The position numbers and the translations under genes are program-made. Below, piece after piece: positions 5,882 to 12,962 of a stretch of DNA of 12,962 bases. The first letter of the stretch is position 1; each line of letters starts with the position of its first letter. This DNA is from an uncultured Clostridia bacterium (GTDB lineage: Bacteria > Bacillota > Clostridia > Lachnospirales > Bianqueaceae): NCBI GenBank assembly GCA_937892735.1, contig CALBGL010000008.1:1-12962 (forward strand). The letters run 5' to 3'. Under the pieces are notes generated by a model. It was not told the origin of the DNA. It searched no databases and saw only the letters and a list, made by a program, of their open reading frames with translations.

Positions 5882-6733
5882 TCAGAAGAGGATCTGGTCG
5901 GGATCCCGGCTTTCACCACAGCAGCCTTTCAAGGAAGCGATTAACGCCACATCGGCCTCATCCAATTCAAAGTCGAAAACTTGTGCGTTTTCTGCGATCC
6001 GTGCAGGCGTCACGGACTTAGGCAGGGGAAGGAATCCCATCTGCAGGCTCCAGCGGATGCAGATCTGTGCCACCGACCGCTGATATTTCTCGGCTAACGC
6101 GGTCATCTGAGGCACCTTAAAGATCTTGCCGGTACCCATAGGGCTGTAGGCCTCTAACAGGATATGATGTTCTCTGCAATAAGATACAACGGCGTCCTGA
6201 GTCTCGCCGGGACAAAGCCGGATCTGATTGACCATCGGAGCGATCTCCGCAGTCTCCATCAGTGCGTCGATATGATGAGGAAGGAAATTGCTAACGCCCA
6301 GAGCACGAATGCGTCCGGCGCGGTACAGCTCTTCAAAGGCCTTCCAGGAGCCGGCATTGGCTTTCTGCCAGCAGTCGCGGAATTTGATGGGATTCGGCCA
6401 GTGAATCAGGTACAGATCCAGATAGTCAAGTCCCAAAAGCTTCATGGAATGTTCAAAAGCCCGCATGGTCGTGTCATAACCATGATCTGTATTCCAGAGT
6501 TTGGTGGTGATGAAAAGATCCTTGCGGTCTACACCACTTTCACGAATGGCCTCACCCACGCTGCCCTCATTTCCATAAGCGGCAGCGGTATCAATATGGC
6601 GATAACCGGCAGAGATAGCGGACAACACCGCATTTTTGGCAATCTCGCCATCGGGAGACTGCCAGGTGCCGAATCCGATACAGGGAATCTCGACGCCATT
6701 GGAAAGTGTATAAGTACTGATAAGTGTCTGCAT
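5882..6733 (-). CDS. Aldo/keto reductase
   Basis: A 283-residue NADPH-dependent aldo/keto reductase, a soluble TIM barrel reducing aldehydes and ketones to alcohols. The catalytic tetrad is complete: Asp48 and Tyr53 in HIDTAAAYGNE, Lys78 in TTKLWNTDHG, and His111 in LIHWPNP. GFGTWQS lies at 20-26. The C-terminal cofactor segment LPKSVTPARIAEN (about 237-249) holds the Lys, Ser, Arg and Asn that contact the NADPH 2'-phosphate. It resembles the AKR5 group that includes 2,5-diketo-D-gluconate reductases, but the substrate cannot be set from sequence. AAGGGGG about 8-14 nt before the ATG supports the start. It is monocistronic, with its own consensus promoter and terminator, and divergent from pepF. 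Confidence 0.92.
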   Translation of the reverse strand: MQTLISTYTLSNGVEIPCIGFGTWQSPDGEIAKNAVLSAISAGYRHIDTAAAYGNEGSVGEAIRESGVDRKDLFITTKLWNTDHGYDTTMRAFEHSMKLLGLDYLDLYLIHWPNPIKFRDCWQKANAGSWKAFEELYRAGRIRALGVSNFLPHHIDALMETAEIAPMVNQIRLCPGETQDAVVSYCREHHILLEAYSPMGTGKIFKVPQMTALAEKYQRSVAQICIRWSLQMGFLPLPKSVTPARIAENAQVFDFELDEADVALIASLKGCCGESRDPDQILF

Positions 6734-6769
6734 GATAAAACCCCCTTAGAAAGTATGTTTTACACGTAT

Positions 6770-6798
6770 AGCATACAGAAAAAAGAGAGAAAAGTCAA
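6770..6798 (-). promoter_or_regulatory. Sigma-A promoter of the aldo/keto reductase
   Basis: On the minus strand, TTGACT (6798-6793), a 17-bp spacer, then TATGCT (6775-6770). The leader is about 30 nt. Its -35 box lies back to back with that of the pepF promoter, with 18 bp between the two hexamers, so the two genes may influence each other. Confidence 0.75.
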
Positions 6799-6816
6799 GA
6801 GATAGATCCCTGCCTC

Positions 6817-6845
6817 TTGCAAAGATTTACCAAAAGAGGTATAAT
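6817..6845 (+). promoter_or_regulatory. Sigma-A promoter of pepF-pepT
   Basis: TTGCAA (6817-6822), a 17-bp spacer, TATAAT (6840-6845). The hexamers and spacer length are the same as in the sugar kinase promoter at 3754. The leader is about 35 nt, with AAAGGGATGGG before the ATG at 6888. Confidence 0.85.
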
Positions 6846-6887
6846 AAACATACATTTTCAGTATGAAAAGAAAGGGATGGGAATAGA

Positions 6888-8693
6888 ATGTCACAGGAAC
6901 GTATTCCAAAAAGAAATGAATTAAACCCCAAGGACACTTGGGCGACAGAAGATCTGTTTGTCTCCGATGAGGCTTGGCTTACTGAGTTTGCGAACTGCTC
7001 CGATATTCCGGAGAAGATAGCGGCATATAAAGGAACGTTGGGAGAAAGTGCGGAGAATCTGCTGGCATGGCTCAAGTTCTGTGATGAAGTGAATTTGAGG
7101 TTGAGTCGTCTGGCCTCCTATGCGCATCTGAAGGCGGATGAAGATTCAGCGGTATCCAAGTATCAGGATTTCCGAGGCAAGATCGCGGGACTTTTGACCA
7201 AAGTAGGCGCGGCATCAGCGTTCGAGGAGCCGGAGATCATGGCGATTTCGCAAGAAAAGCTGGAACAGTTTCGCAAAGAAGAACCGGGACTTGCGATGTA
7301 TGATCGGTATCTGTATAAGATGCTTCGCAGAAAGGAGCATGTGCTGAGCGAGGCGGAGGAGAGGATCCTGGCTTCCGCAGGAGAAGTATGTGACAGCCCG
7401 GATCTGATTGGTTCCACATTCCGGAACGCGGATTTAAAGTTTCCAGATGCGGTGGATAGCGAAGGAAAGTCGCATGCGCTGACGGCCGGTTCGTATGCTT
7501 CATTGCTTCAGAGTCCGGATCGTGTATTGCGAGAGAGTGCCTTTAAGAACACGTATCATACCTATGAGCAGTTCCGCAATACAGTAGCCGCTATCCTGAA
7601 TGCGCAGATGAAGCAGCTCATCTTCAATGCACGTACCCGTAAGTTTGATTCCTCGCTGGAGGCAGCGCTTTTTCGCAACGAAGTTCCAGTATCCGTATAT
7701 CATAATCTGATAGAGGCCGTACACGCCAATATGGATACGCTGCATCGCTATATGGATTTGCGCAAGAGGCTGATGGGTGTGGATGAGCTGCATATGTATG
7801 ATATTTACGTGCCATTGGTGACAGAATCGGATCAGGAAATCACCTTCGAGCAGGCGAAAGAAACTGTGCTGGAAGGCCTGGCGGTGTTGGGAGAGGATTA
7901 TCTGGATGTGCTGCGAGAAGGGTTTACGCATCGTTGGATCGATGTATACGAGAATGAAGGGAAACGCAGCGGCGCCTATTCTTCCGGCGCGCGTCCGCAC
8001 CCCTATGTGTTACTGAATCACAAGAATACATTGGACAGTCAGTTCACATTGGCCCATGAGATGGGACACGCCCTGCATAGTTATTTTTCGAAGAAGACAC
8101 AGCCGGTGGTCAACTCCCAGTATGTGATCTTCGTGGCAGAAGTAGCATCCACCTGTAACGAGGTGCTGCTGATGAAGCATCTTCTCGGCAAGACGGAGGA
8201 TAAGCAGGAGAGAGCGTATCTGATCAACTATTTCCTGGAGCAATTCAGAACCACGCTGTACCGGCAGACCCAGTTTGCGGAGTTTGAGATGATGATGAGT
8301 CAGAAGGCAGAAGCAGGAGAAGAGCTGACGGCGGATCTGCTATGCGATATGTACTACCAGCTGAATCGGGAATATTATGGAGAGAACATGGCGGAAAATC
8401 GGGAGATCGCCATCGAATGGGGGCGTGTACCGCATTTCTTCTATGATTTCTACGTGTTCCAGTATGCAACTGGGTTTTCGGCAGCGGTGGCGATCGCAAA
8501 CCGGATCTTGGAAAAGGGAGAGGAAGCGGTGAAGGATTATCGGACGTTCCTGTCTTCGGGCGGCAGTCAGGATCCGATTTCTCTTCTGAAGATTGCCGGT
8601 GTGGACATGACGACGGCACAACCGGTGAATGACGCGCTGAAGCTCTTTGATGAACTGATCAGTGAGATGGAAAGCCTGATGGAGGAGAAATAA
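6888..8693 (+). CDS. pepF: Oligoendopeptidase F (M3B metallopeptidase)
   Basis: A 601-residue cytosolic zinc endopeptidase that cleaves medium-length oligopeptides. The zinc site is HEMGH (His390, Glu391, His394) in LAHEMGHALHSYFSKK, with the third ligand Glu418 in FVAEVASTCNE. Length matches the PepF family (about 600). The N-terminal helical region (about residues 1-200) is the usual lid, and GRVPHFFYDFYVFQYATGFSAAVA is the conserved substrate-binding stretch near the C-terminus. There is no signal peptide. The start follows AAAGGGATGGG and a strong promoter. pepT begins one base after its stop, so the pair forms an operon for stepwise intracellular peptide degradation: PepF gives short fragments and PepT trims tripeptides. 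Confidence 0.96.
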   Translation: MSQERIPKRNELNPKDTWATEDLFVSDEAWLTEFANCSDIPEKIAAYKGTLGESAENLLAWLKFCDEVNLRLSRLASYAHLKADEDSAVSKYQDFRGKIAGLLTKVGAASAFEEPEIMAISQEKLEQFRKEEPGLAMYDRYLYKMLRRKEHVLSEAEERILASAGEVCDSPDLIGSTFRNADLKFPDAVDSEGKSHALTAGSYASLLQSPDRVLRESAFKNTYHTYEQFRNTVAAILNAQMKQLIFNARTRKFDSSLEAALFRNEVPVSVYHNLIEAVHANMDTLHRYMDLRKRLMGVDELHMYDIYVPLVTESDQEITFEQAKETVLEGLAVLGEDYLDVLREGFTHRWIDVYENEGKRSGAYSSGARPHPYVLLNHKNTLDSQFTLAHEMGHALHSYFSKKTQPVVNSQYVIFVAEVASTCNEVLLMKHLLGKTEDKQERAYLINYFLEQFRTTLYRQTQFAEFEMMMSQKAEAGEELTADLLCDMYYQLNREYYGENMAENREIAIEWGRVPHFFYDFYVFQYATGFSAAVAIANRILEKGEEAVKDYRTFLSSGGSQDPISLLKIAGVDMTTAQPVNDALKLFDELISEMESLMEEK

Positions 8694-8694
8694 G

Positions 8695-9936
8695 ATGCGA
8701 GCTTATGAAAGACTGATGCAGTATACGAAATATCCGACTGCTTCGGATGAGAACAGTCCGTCTTGTCCCAGTACGCCTGCGCAGCGTGTGTTTGCGCAGG
8801 CTCTGGTGGAGGAGATGAAGATGCTGGGCGTAGTCGATGCCCGTGTGGATGAGCATGGATATGTGTATGGTACGATTCCCGAGAATATCGAAGACTGGCA
8901 GGGAGCGGTGATCGGTTTCGTTGCGCATATGGATGTGGTGGATGTGGTGCCCTATGAGAACATCCAACCCCGTGTGGTGAAAAACTATCAGGGAGAGGAT
9001 ATCGTGCTGAACGAGGAACAGGGAATTCTCCTGTCTCCATCCGTATTTCCAGATCTGAAGAGGTATCAGGGATGCGATCTTCTGGTGACGGATGGAACTA
9101 CGCTGCTGGGAGCGGACGATAAGGCTGGAATCGCCGACATCCTCACGATGGCTGAGTATTTTCAGAAGCATCCGGAAGTGCCGCACGGAAAGATTCAGAT
9201 CGCCTTTACACCGGATGAGGAGATTGGCCGAGGGGCAGATCTTTTCGACGTGGAAGGGTTCGGTGCGGATTATGCCTATACCATCGACGGTGGAGCCTTT
9301 GGCGAGGTAGAGTATGAGACCTTCAATGCGGCTTCCGCAAAGCTCACGATCATGGGCAAGAGCATTCATCCGGGCAGCGCGAAGAATCAGATGGTGAACG
9401 CGGCACGAATTGCTATCGAGCTGGATCGTTTGCTGCCAGAGGCTGAGCGTCCGGAACATACAGAGAAGAGGGAAGGCTTTTTCCATCTGAGTGAGATCGA
9501 GGGAGCCGAAGAGAAGGCTGTTATGAAGTATATCCTGCGGGATCATGACGCCGCTAAGCTGGAGGAGAAGAAACGGGTACTTGCGGGTGCCGTAGATTTC
9601 TTGAATGTGAAGTACGGAGAAGGGACGGTAGAGGCCGACATACAGGATAATTACCGCAACATGATCGAACAGATCAAGCCGCACTGGCATCTGATCGACA
9701 TTGCCTGTGAAGAAGTCAAGGCATTAGGCGGCACCCCTGTGAGTGTTCCGGTGCGCGGCGGTACGGATGGCTGCCGACTCTCCTTCATGGGGTTACCTTG
9801 TCCGAATCTGGGAACAGGCGGCCATAATGGCCATGGACGCCTGGAATATGCCTGTGTGCAGGAGATGGATCAGACGGTGGAACTTCTGATTCGGATCGCT
9901 GAAAGATATGCGAAGATGCCCGGAAGAGAAAAGTAA
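8695..9936 (+). CDS. pepT: Peptidase T (tripeptide aminopeptidase, M20B)
   Basis: A 413-residue dizinc aminopeptidase that removes the N-terminal residue of tripeptides. Expected ligands and catalytic residues are present: His78 and Asp80 (VAHMD), Asp141 (LLGADDKAG), Glu175/Glu176 (FTPDEEIGRG), Asp198 (YTIDGGAFGEVEYE) and His380 (GTGGHNGHGRLEY). PIRGGTDG-like VRGGTDGCRLSFMGLPCPN is conserved. One oddity: the residues after Asp80 read VVDVVPYEN, where enterobacterial PepT has TSPD-type sequence, recalling the HxDVVP loop of other M20 enzymes. The ATG lies one base after the pepF stop, with GGAGGAG inside the pepF tail as ribosome binding site. No terminator follows before the fba promoter, so some readthrough into fba is possible. 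Confidence 0.95.
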   Translation: MRAYERLMQYTKYPTASDENSPSCPSTPAQRVFAQALVEEMKMLGVVDARVDEHGYVYGTIPENIEDWQGAVIGFVAHMDVVDVVPYENIQPRVVKNYQGEDIVLNEEQGILLSPSVFPDLKRYQGCDLLVTDGTTLLGADDKAGIADILTMAEYFQKHPEVPHGKIQIAFTPDEEIGRGADLFDVEGFGADYAYTIDGGAFGEVEYETFNAASAKLTIMGKSIHPGSAKNQMVNAARIAIELDRLLPEAERPEHTEKREGFFHLSEIEGAEEKAVMKYILRDHDAAKLEEKKRVLAGAVDFLNVKYGEGTVEADIQDNYRNMIEQIKPHWHLIDIACEEVKALGGTPVSVPVRGGTDGCRLSFMGLPCPNLGTGGHNGHGRLEYACVQEMDQTVELLIRIAERYAKMPGREK

Positions 9937-9951
9937 AATCTGGGGAATCGA

Positions 9952-9980
9952 TTGATTTCTGCGTACAAATCAGGTATAAT
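9952..9980 (+). promoter_or_regulatory. Sigma-A promoter of fba
   Basis: TTGATT (9952-9957), a 17-bp spacer, TATAAT (9975-9980), followed by a leader of about 25 nt with GAGGAGGGA before the ATG at 10013. This fits strong constitutive expression of a glycolytic gene. Confidence 0.85.
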
Positions 9981-10012
9981 AAGGCTAACCTATAAATGAG
10001 GAGGGATCTGGA

Positions 10013-10879
10013 ATGTTAGTATCAGCCAAAGAGATGCTGGTGAAGGCAAAAGCAGGCCATTACGCGGTAGGACAATTTAATATCAATAATCTGGAATGGA
10101 CTAAAGCCATCCTGACGGCGGCACAGGCGATGAAGTCTCCGGTGATCCTGGGCGTGTCTGAGGGTGCTTCGAAGTATATGACAGGCTATAAGACCGTGGC
10201 AGCCATGGCGCGGGCGATGGATGAAGTGCTGGGGATTACGGTGCCGGTGGCGATTCACCTGGATCATGGAGAGTATGAGGGCGCTAAGAAGGCCATGATG
10301 GATGGATATACTTCCGTCATGTTTGATGGTTCCAAGTACCCGATTGATGAGAATATTGAGAAGACGAAAGAGATCATTTGTCTGGCGCATGCGCGTGGAG
10401 TCTCCGTGGAAGCGGAAGTAGGCGCTATTGGCGGTGAGGAAGATGGCGTGGTCGGCGGCGGTGAGATCGCAGATCCGCAGGAATGCAAGCGAATCGCAGA
10501 TCTGGGTGTCGATATGTTGGCGGCTGGCATTGGGAACATTCATGGAGTATATCCTCCAAACTGGAAAGGACTGGATTTTGAAGTGTTGGAAAAGATCCAG
10601 AAACTGACGGGACAAATGCCGCTGGTACTGCATGGTGGTACAGGAATTCCGGACGATATGATCCAAGAGGCGATCCATCTGGGAGTCTCCAAGATCAATG
10701 TGAATACGGAGTGTCAGCTGTCTTTCGCATCGGCAACTCGGAAGTACATCGAGGAGGAAAAGGATCTGCAGGGAAAGGGATATGACCCGCGCAAACTCTT
10801 AAAACCCGGCACAGATGCAATCTACAATACAGTCATAGAGAAAATCAAACTTTTTGGTAGTGAGGGAAAGGCTGAATAA
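10013..10879 (+). CDS. fba: Class II fructose-1,6-bisphosphate aldolase
   Basis: A 288-residue zinc-dependent aldolase that splits fructose-1,6-bisphosphate into DHAP and glyceraldehyde-3-phosphate. HLDHGEYEG carries the general acid/base Asp84 and zinc ligand His85. SVMFDGSKYPIDENI, EAEVGAIGGEEDG, GIGNIHGVYPPNW (His177) and LVLHGGTGIPDD (His207) supply the other zinc and phosphate contacts. KINVNTECQ (about 227-235) binds the second phosphate. Length matches Gram-positive FbaA. A consensus promoter and GAGGAGGGA support the start. The nucleotidyltransferase gene begins one base after its stop. Serine codons are almost all TCN, in contrast to the sugar kinase gene at 3861. Confidence 0.96.
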   Translation: MLVSAKEMLVKAKAGHYAVGQFNINNLEWTKAILTAAQAMKSPVILGVSEGASKYMTGYKTVAAMARAMDEVLGITVPVAIHLDHGEYEGAKKAMMDGYTSVMFDGSKYPIDENIEKTKEIICLAHARGVSVEAEVGAIGGEEDGVVGGGEIADPQECKRIADLGVDMLAAGIGNIHGVYPPNWKGLDFEVLEKIQKLTGQMPLVLHGGTGIPDDMIQEAIHLGVSKINVNTECQLSFASATRKYIEEEKDLQGKGYDPRKLLKPGTDAIYNTVIEKIKLFGSEGKAE

Positions 10880-10880
10880 G

Positions 10881-11783
10881 ATGAGTACATCCTTAGTGAT
10901 TATGGCGGCGGGCATGGGATCCCGCTATGGGGGCAATAAGCAGACGGATTCGATTGGTCCGCACGGCGAGATTTTGATGGAGTATTCTATCTACGATGCG
11001 GTAGAGGCCGGTTTCGATCAGGTGGTCTTTATCATCAAACCAGAGATGGAAATATCCTTCAAAGAGCGTTATGGGAATAAGATCGCGCAGAAGGTGAAAG
11101 TAGCCTACGCGTTTCAGAGTTTCGACAGCGTGCCGGATATCTATACGATCCCTGCGGAGCGAGTGAAGCCCTTTGGCACAGCACATGCGGTGCTATGTGC
11201 GAGGGACGTGGTGGATGGTCCCTTTGCGGTGATCAATGCAGATGATTATTATGGTAAGACGGCATTTCGTTCGATGTATGAGAAGCTGCAGGAGCTTGCG
11301 CCCGCAGGAGAAGCTGCGATGGTGGGATATCGTCTGCGCAACACGGTGTCCGAGAACGGACATGTGACGCGGGGTGTCTGCAAGGTAGCAGATGGTCGGT
11401 TGGAGGAAGTGGTGGAGACTTATAAGATCATGCCCTTCCCCGACGGTACGATTCGGGATGTCAATGAGGATCCCAATGGCGTTCTGTTGGATCCGGATTG
11501 TCTCGTTTCCATGAATTTCTGGGGATTCACACCTTGGATTTTTGAGAAATTAGAAGAGGCATTTACCGCGTTTCTGAAGGCACTTGCACCGGAGGATATC
11601 AAGGCGGAATGTCTGTTGCCCGCAGTGGTGGATCAGCAGATGAAGGCTGGTAATCTGGTGACCTATGTATTGTCCACCGATGCGGTCTGGTTTGGAGTCA
11701 CCTATCGGGAGGATAAGGCGTACGTCCAGGAGGAGCTTCGCAAGCTGCATGAGGCAGGCGACTATCCGGAGTCCTTATATTAA
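10881..11783 (+). CDS. Sugar-phosphate-type nucleotidyltransferase
   Basis: A 300-residue Rossmann-like nucleotidyltransferase. The N-terminal motif GMGSRYGGNKQ (11-21) is the variant of the GxGxR...K signature that binds the NTP. PFGTAHAV (97-104) contacts the base, and INADDYYG (118-125) holds the Mg-binding Asp. Such enzymes join a nucleotide to a sugar phosphate or similar substrate; the product here is unknown. I choose the ATG at 10881, one base after the fba stop, with AGGGAAAGG inside fba as ribosome binding site. A longer in-frame start at 10854 would overlap fba and adds nine residues outside the conserved motif. Co-transcription with fba suggests steady supply of a precursor for envelope or glycan synthesis, which is inference. 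Confidence 0.88.
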   Translation: MSTSLVIMAAGMGSRYGGNKQTDSIGPHGEILMEYSIYDAVEAGFDQVVFIIKPEMEISFKERYGNKIAQKVKVAYAFQSFDSVPDIYTIPAERVKPFGTAHAVLCARDVVDGPFAVINADDYYGKTAFRSMYEKLQELAPAGEAAMVGYRLRNTVSENGHVTRGVCKVADGRLEEVVETYKIMPFPDGTIRDVNEDPNGVLLDPDCLVSMNFWGFTPWIFEKLEEAFTAFLKALAPEDIKAECLLPAVVDQQMKAGNLVTYVLSTDAVWFGVTYREDKAYVQEELRKLHEAGDYPESLY

Positions 11784-11792
11784 GCGCAGAAA

Positions 11793-11829
11793 AGGCTTGA
11801 GATTGACATAGAATCTCAAGCCTCTCTTT
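11793..11829. terminator. Bidirectional terminator between convergent genes
   Basis: AGGCTTGAGATT (11793-11804) pairs with its complement at 11812-11823 across a 7-nt loop. CTCTTTTT follows on the plus strand and GCCTTTTCTG ends the hairpin on the minus strand. It closes the fba operon and the Rrf2 regulator gene. Confidence 0.88.
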
Positions 11830-11841
11830 TTGTCCGCAAAA

Positions 11842-12261
11842 TCAGGATTGGGGCATTTCTGTTTCCATCAGATCAGCTAGCGTAATGCTATCTAGAAACT
11901 GTCGGATCAGCGTGTCCAGCTTCTGCCAGACAGGCAGTGTGGGACAGTGCTCTTTCCTAGAACATTCCTCAGCATTCTCTTCGATACAGGCAACAGGCGC
12001 CAGACTGCCCTCGGCCAATTGGAGTATCTGCCCTAGGGTATACTGATCGGGAGAGCGGGTCAGGCGATAACCTCCACCCTTTCCCCGGAGTCCTGTTAAA
12101 AGATGGTTTTCTACTAGGACCTTGATTACATTTTCCAGATATTTCTCGGAGATGTCCTGACGTTGGGCGATTTCTTTCAGGGGAATATAACCTTCGGAGG
12201 CTTGCGCTGCCAGATCCAGCATGACGCGCAGGGCGTAGCGGCCTCGTGTTGATATAATCAT
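11842..12261 (-). CDS. Rrf2-family regulator with IscR-like cysteines
   Basis: A 139-residue DNA-binding regulator of the Rrf2 family (IscR, CymR, NsrR). It starts MIISTRGRYALRVMLDLA. The helix-turn-helix spans about 26-50 (IPLKEIAQRQDISEKYLENV) and the wing LRGKGGGYRLTRS about 58-70. Cys92, Cys100 and Cys106 in a short loop resemble the [2Fe-2S] ligands of E. coli IscR (C92, C98, C104), though spacing differs and the IscR His107 position is not conserved; His105 lies beside Cys106. It may sense Fe-S status, redox or NO; a cysteine-metabolism role is also possible. No iscS, iscU or cysK adjoins it. AAAGGAGG supports the start. Its promoter overlaps a palindrome, suggesting autoregulation. Confidence 0.9.
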   Translation of the reverse strand: MIISTRGRYALRVMLDLAAQASEGYIPLKEIAQRQDISEKYLENVIKVLVENHLLTGLRGKGGGYRLTRSPDQYTLGQILQLAEGSLAPVACIEENAEECSRKEHCPTLPVWQKLDTLIRQFLDSITLADLMETEMPQS

Positions 12262-12295
12262 TAGAACACCTCCTTTTCACTTCGTTGATGAGGTG

Positions 12296-12324
12296 ATTAT
12301 ACTACAAAAAAGAAGAAGAGTCAA
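12296..12324 (-). promoter_or_regulatory. Sigma-A promoter of the Rrf2 regulator
   Basis: Minus strand TTGACT (12324-12319), a 17-bp spacer, TATAAT (12301-12296), a near-consensus promoter about 35 bp before the ATG. The -35 box overlaps the TCAATA-N4-TATTGA palindrome. Confidence 0.88.
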
Positions 12325-12371
12325 TAAACCTATTGAGCAAGTGGGAAAACGAAAATAGCTCACTCAATAGG
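12321..12371. promoter_or_regulatory. Candidate Rrf2 operator elements
   Basis: TCAATA (12321-12326), spacer AACC, TATTGA (12331-12336) is a perfect 6-4-6 palindrome on the -35 box of the regulator's own promoter. CCTATTGAG (12329-12337) recurs inverted as CTCAATAGG (12363-12371), and CTATTGAC appears again at 12430-12437 on the -35 box of the divergent gene. Part of the similarity comes from the -35 consensus itself, but the 12363 copy is not a promoter element. Binding by the adjacent Rrf2 protein is inferred. Confidence 0.45.
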
Positions 12372-12432
12372 AAAGGATCATGAATAAAAGTATGACCGGA
12401 GTGGGCAAAAATGGCAAGTCATGGCCAGTCTA

Positions 12433-12461
12433 TTGACGAATTCATGGGTATAGAATATGAT
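12433..12461 (+). promoter_or_regulatory. Sigma-A promoter of the membrane protein gene
   Basis: TTGACG (12433-12438), a 17-bp spacer, TATGAT (12456-12461), with a leader of about 30 nt and GAGGAGG 8 nt before the ATG at 12497. Confidence 0.82.
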
Positions 12462-12496
12462 AAAGACACAAAACCTGTAGAGAGGAGGATGCATGT

Positions 12497-12895
12497 ATGA
12501 GTCCGATAGAGATGGCAATGCAAGAGACACTGTTTCAGATGTATTTCTGGCAGATCGTCTTGGTGGCGTTAGGAGTGGTTGTGGCAGGCATCCTGCTAGC
12601 AAGAGCGCTATCTCGAATCTTTTGGGATTCGGATAGACGGCGTGTGACGATTCCGGCGGTTTTTCTGTATGGAGAACATGTATATGGTCAGGTAGAGCTT
12701 CAGGATAAGGGGAGGCTTGCCTCTAATAACACCCAAGTGATGTTGGAACAGCATAAGCTGAATTTCCTGGATGAAGAGAAAAACGAAGAGATCTCATTTC
12801 TGGTTTCCTATGATGTACCTCATTCCTGGGAAGAAGGGATCCGGGGGAAGCTGACTTACAGCGGAAAACGTTTCATTGCATTTCAGGCGGAATAA
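12497..12895 (+). CDS. Single-pass membrane protein, DUF2500-like
   Basis: A 132-residue protein with one hydrophobic helix (about 16-38). Arg residues at 36, 40 and 47-49 then place the C-terminal domain in the cytosol by the positive-inside rule. The soluble part is predicted beta-rich. Its end, EEGIRGKLTYSGKRFIAFQAE-like (split here as EGIRGKLTYSG and KRFIAF), resembles the C-terminal VGDKGTLSYKG-TRFVSF pattern of DUF2500 proteins such as E. coli YhhM, a family of unknown function. GAGGAGG supports the start; two nearby upstream ATGs are out of frame. It is divergent from the Rrf2 gene with shared candidate operators, so it may be a target of that regulator. Confidence 0.7.
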   Translation: MSPIEMAMQETLFQMYFWQIVLVALGVVVAGILLARALSRIFWDSDRRRVTIPAVFLYGEHVYGQVELQDKGRLASNNTQVMLEQHKLNFLDEEKNEEISFLVSYDVPHSWEEGIRGKLTYSGKRFIAFQAE

Positions 12896-12962
12896 TTATA
12901 CGATAGAAGGGGCTGTTGCAGAATGCCTACGATGTCTCACCATTTGCACAGGATGAAAGAGT
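12896..12962. other. Window end, possible terminator arm
   Basis: After the last stop, GAAGGGGCTGTTGCAGAATG (12906-12925) could be the left arm of a terminator whose right arm lies outside the window. It could also be a ribosome binding site before an ATG at 12923 that stays open to the edge. The sequence shown cannot decide. Confidence 0.3.

Noticed and set aside
8659..9690. 343-codon minus-strand frame opposite pepT
   Set aside because: Long but antisense to a clearly functional peptidase with full motifs; a mirror frame produced by codon structure, without a ribosome binding site or known domain.
10022..10678. 218-codon minus-strand frame opposite fba
   Set aside because: Shadow of the aldolase; no family features.
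1..12962. tRNA, rRNA or riboswitch
   Set aside because: No T-loop (GGTTCGA-type) with cloverleaf pairing, no rRNA segments and no recognisable riboswitch core seen by eye on either strand.
12923..12962. Start of a new gene at the right edge
   Set aside because: Only 13 codons are visible after a modest AAGGGG, and the preceding GGGGCTGTTGCAGAA may be a terminator arm; undecidable here.

Overview
The window looks like chromosomal DNA from a Gram-positive member of the Clostridia, probably Lachnospiraceae-like. The evidence is the strong AGGAGG-type ribosome binding sites, sigma-A promoters with exact 17-bp spacers, and the gene families present: DUF6514, a UvrX-type Y-family polymerase with a YolD partner, PepF/PepT, class II FBP aldolase, a cysteine-bearing Rrf2 regulator and a DUF2500-like protein. 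The species cannot be fixed from sequence alone.

Left edge (1-1170): about 1.1 kb without a credible gene. It opens with one canonical type I-E-style CRISPR repeat core followed at 59-60 bp spacing by decayed copies. One decayed copy now forms a textbook intrinsic terminator. No cas gene is in the window. The rest is AT-rich relic DNA with short imperfect repeats that may come from an insertion-sequence end.

Region 1171-3860: a small DUF6514-like gene (+) converges on a two-gene leftward operon, Y-family DNA polymerase then yolD-like, with a long hairpin between them. Region 3861-5550: a rightward pair, a PfkB/KdgK-type sugar kinase and an unassigned P-loop kinase-like protein, with a consensus promoter and a closing hairpin. 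The kinase gene has very skewed serine codons. Region 5551-5881: intergenic, with GC-rich tandem elements resembling IS21-type terminal repeats and a strong terminator for the next leftward gene.

Region 5882-11840: an aldo/keto reductase (-) is divergent from pepF-pepT (+), which are separated by one base. These are followed by fba and a sugar-phosphate-type nucleotidyltransferase, also separated by one base and with their own promoter. This block covers intracellular peptide turnover, central glycolysis and probable nucleotide-sugar synthesis. Region 11840-12962: an Rrf2-family regulator (-) is divergent from a single-pass membrane protein (+). The shared promoter region carries repeated TATTGA/TCAATA elements that look like an autoregulatory operator.

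Most of the window is ordinary housekeeping DNA. I found no convincing undescribed multi-gene system. The items most worth checking are the CRISPR relic, the Rrf2 divergent operator region, the candidate regulatory site and codon bias of the sugar kinase gene, and the possible IS remnants.
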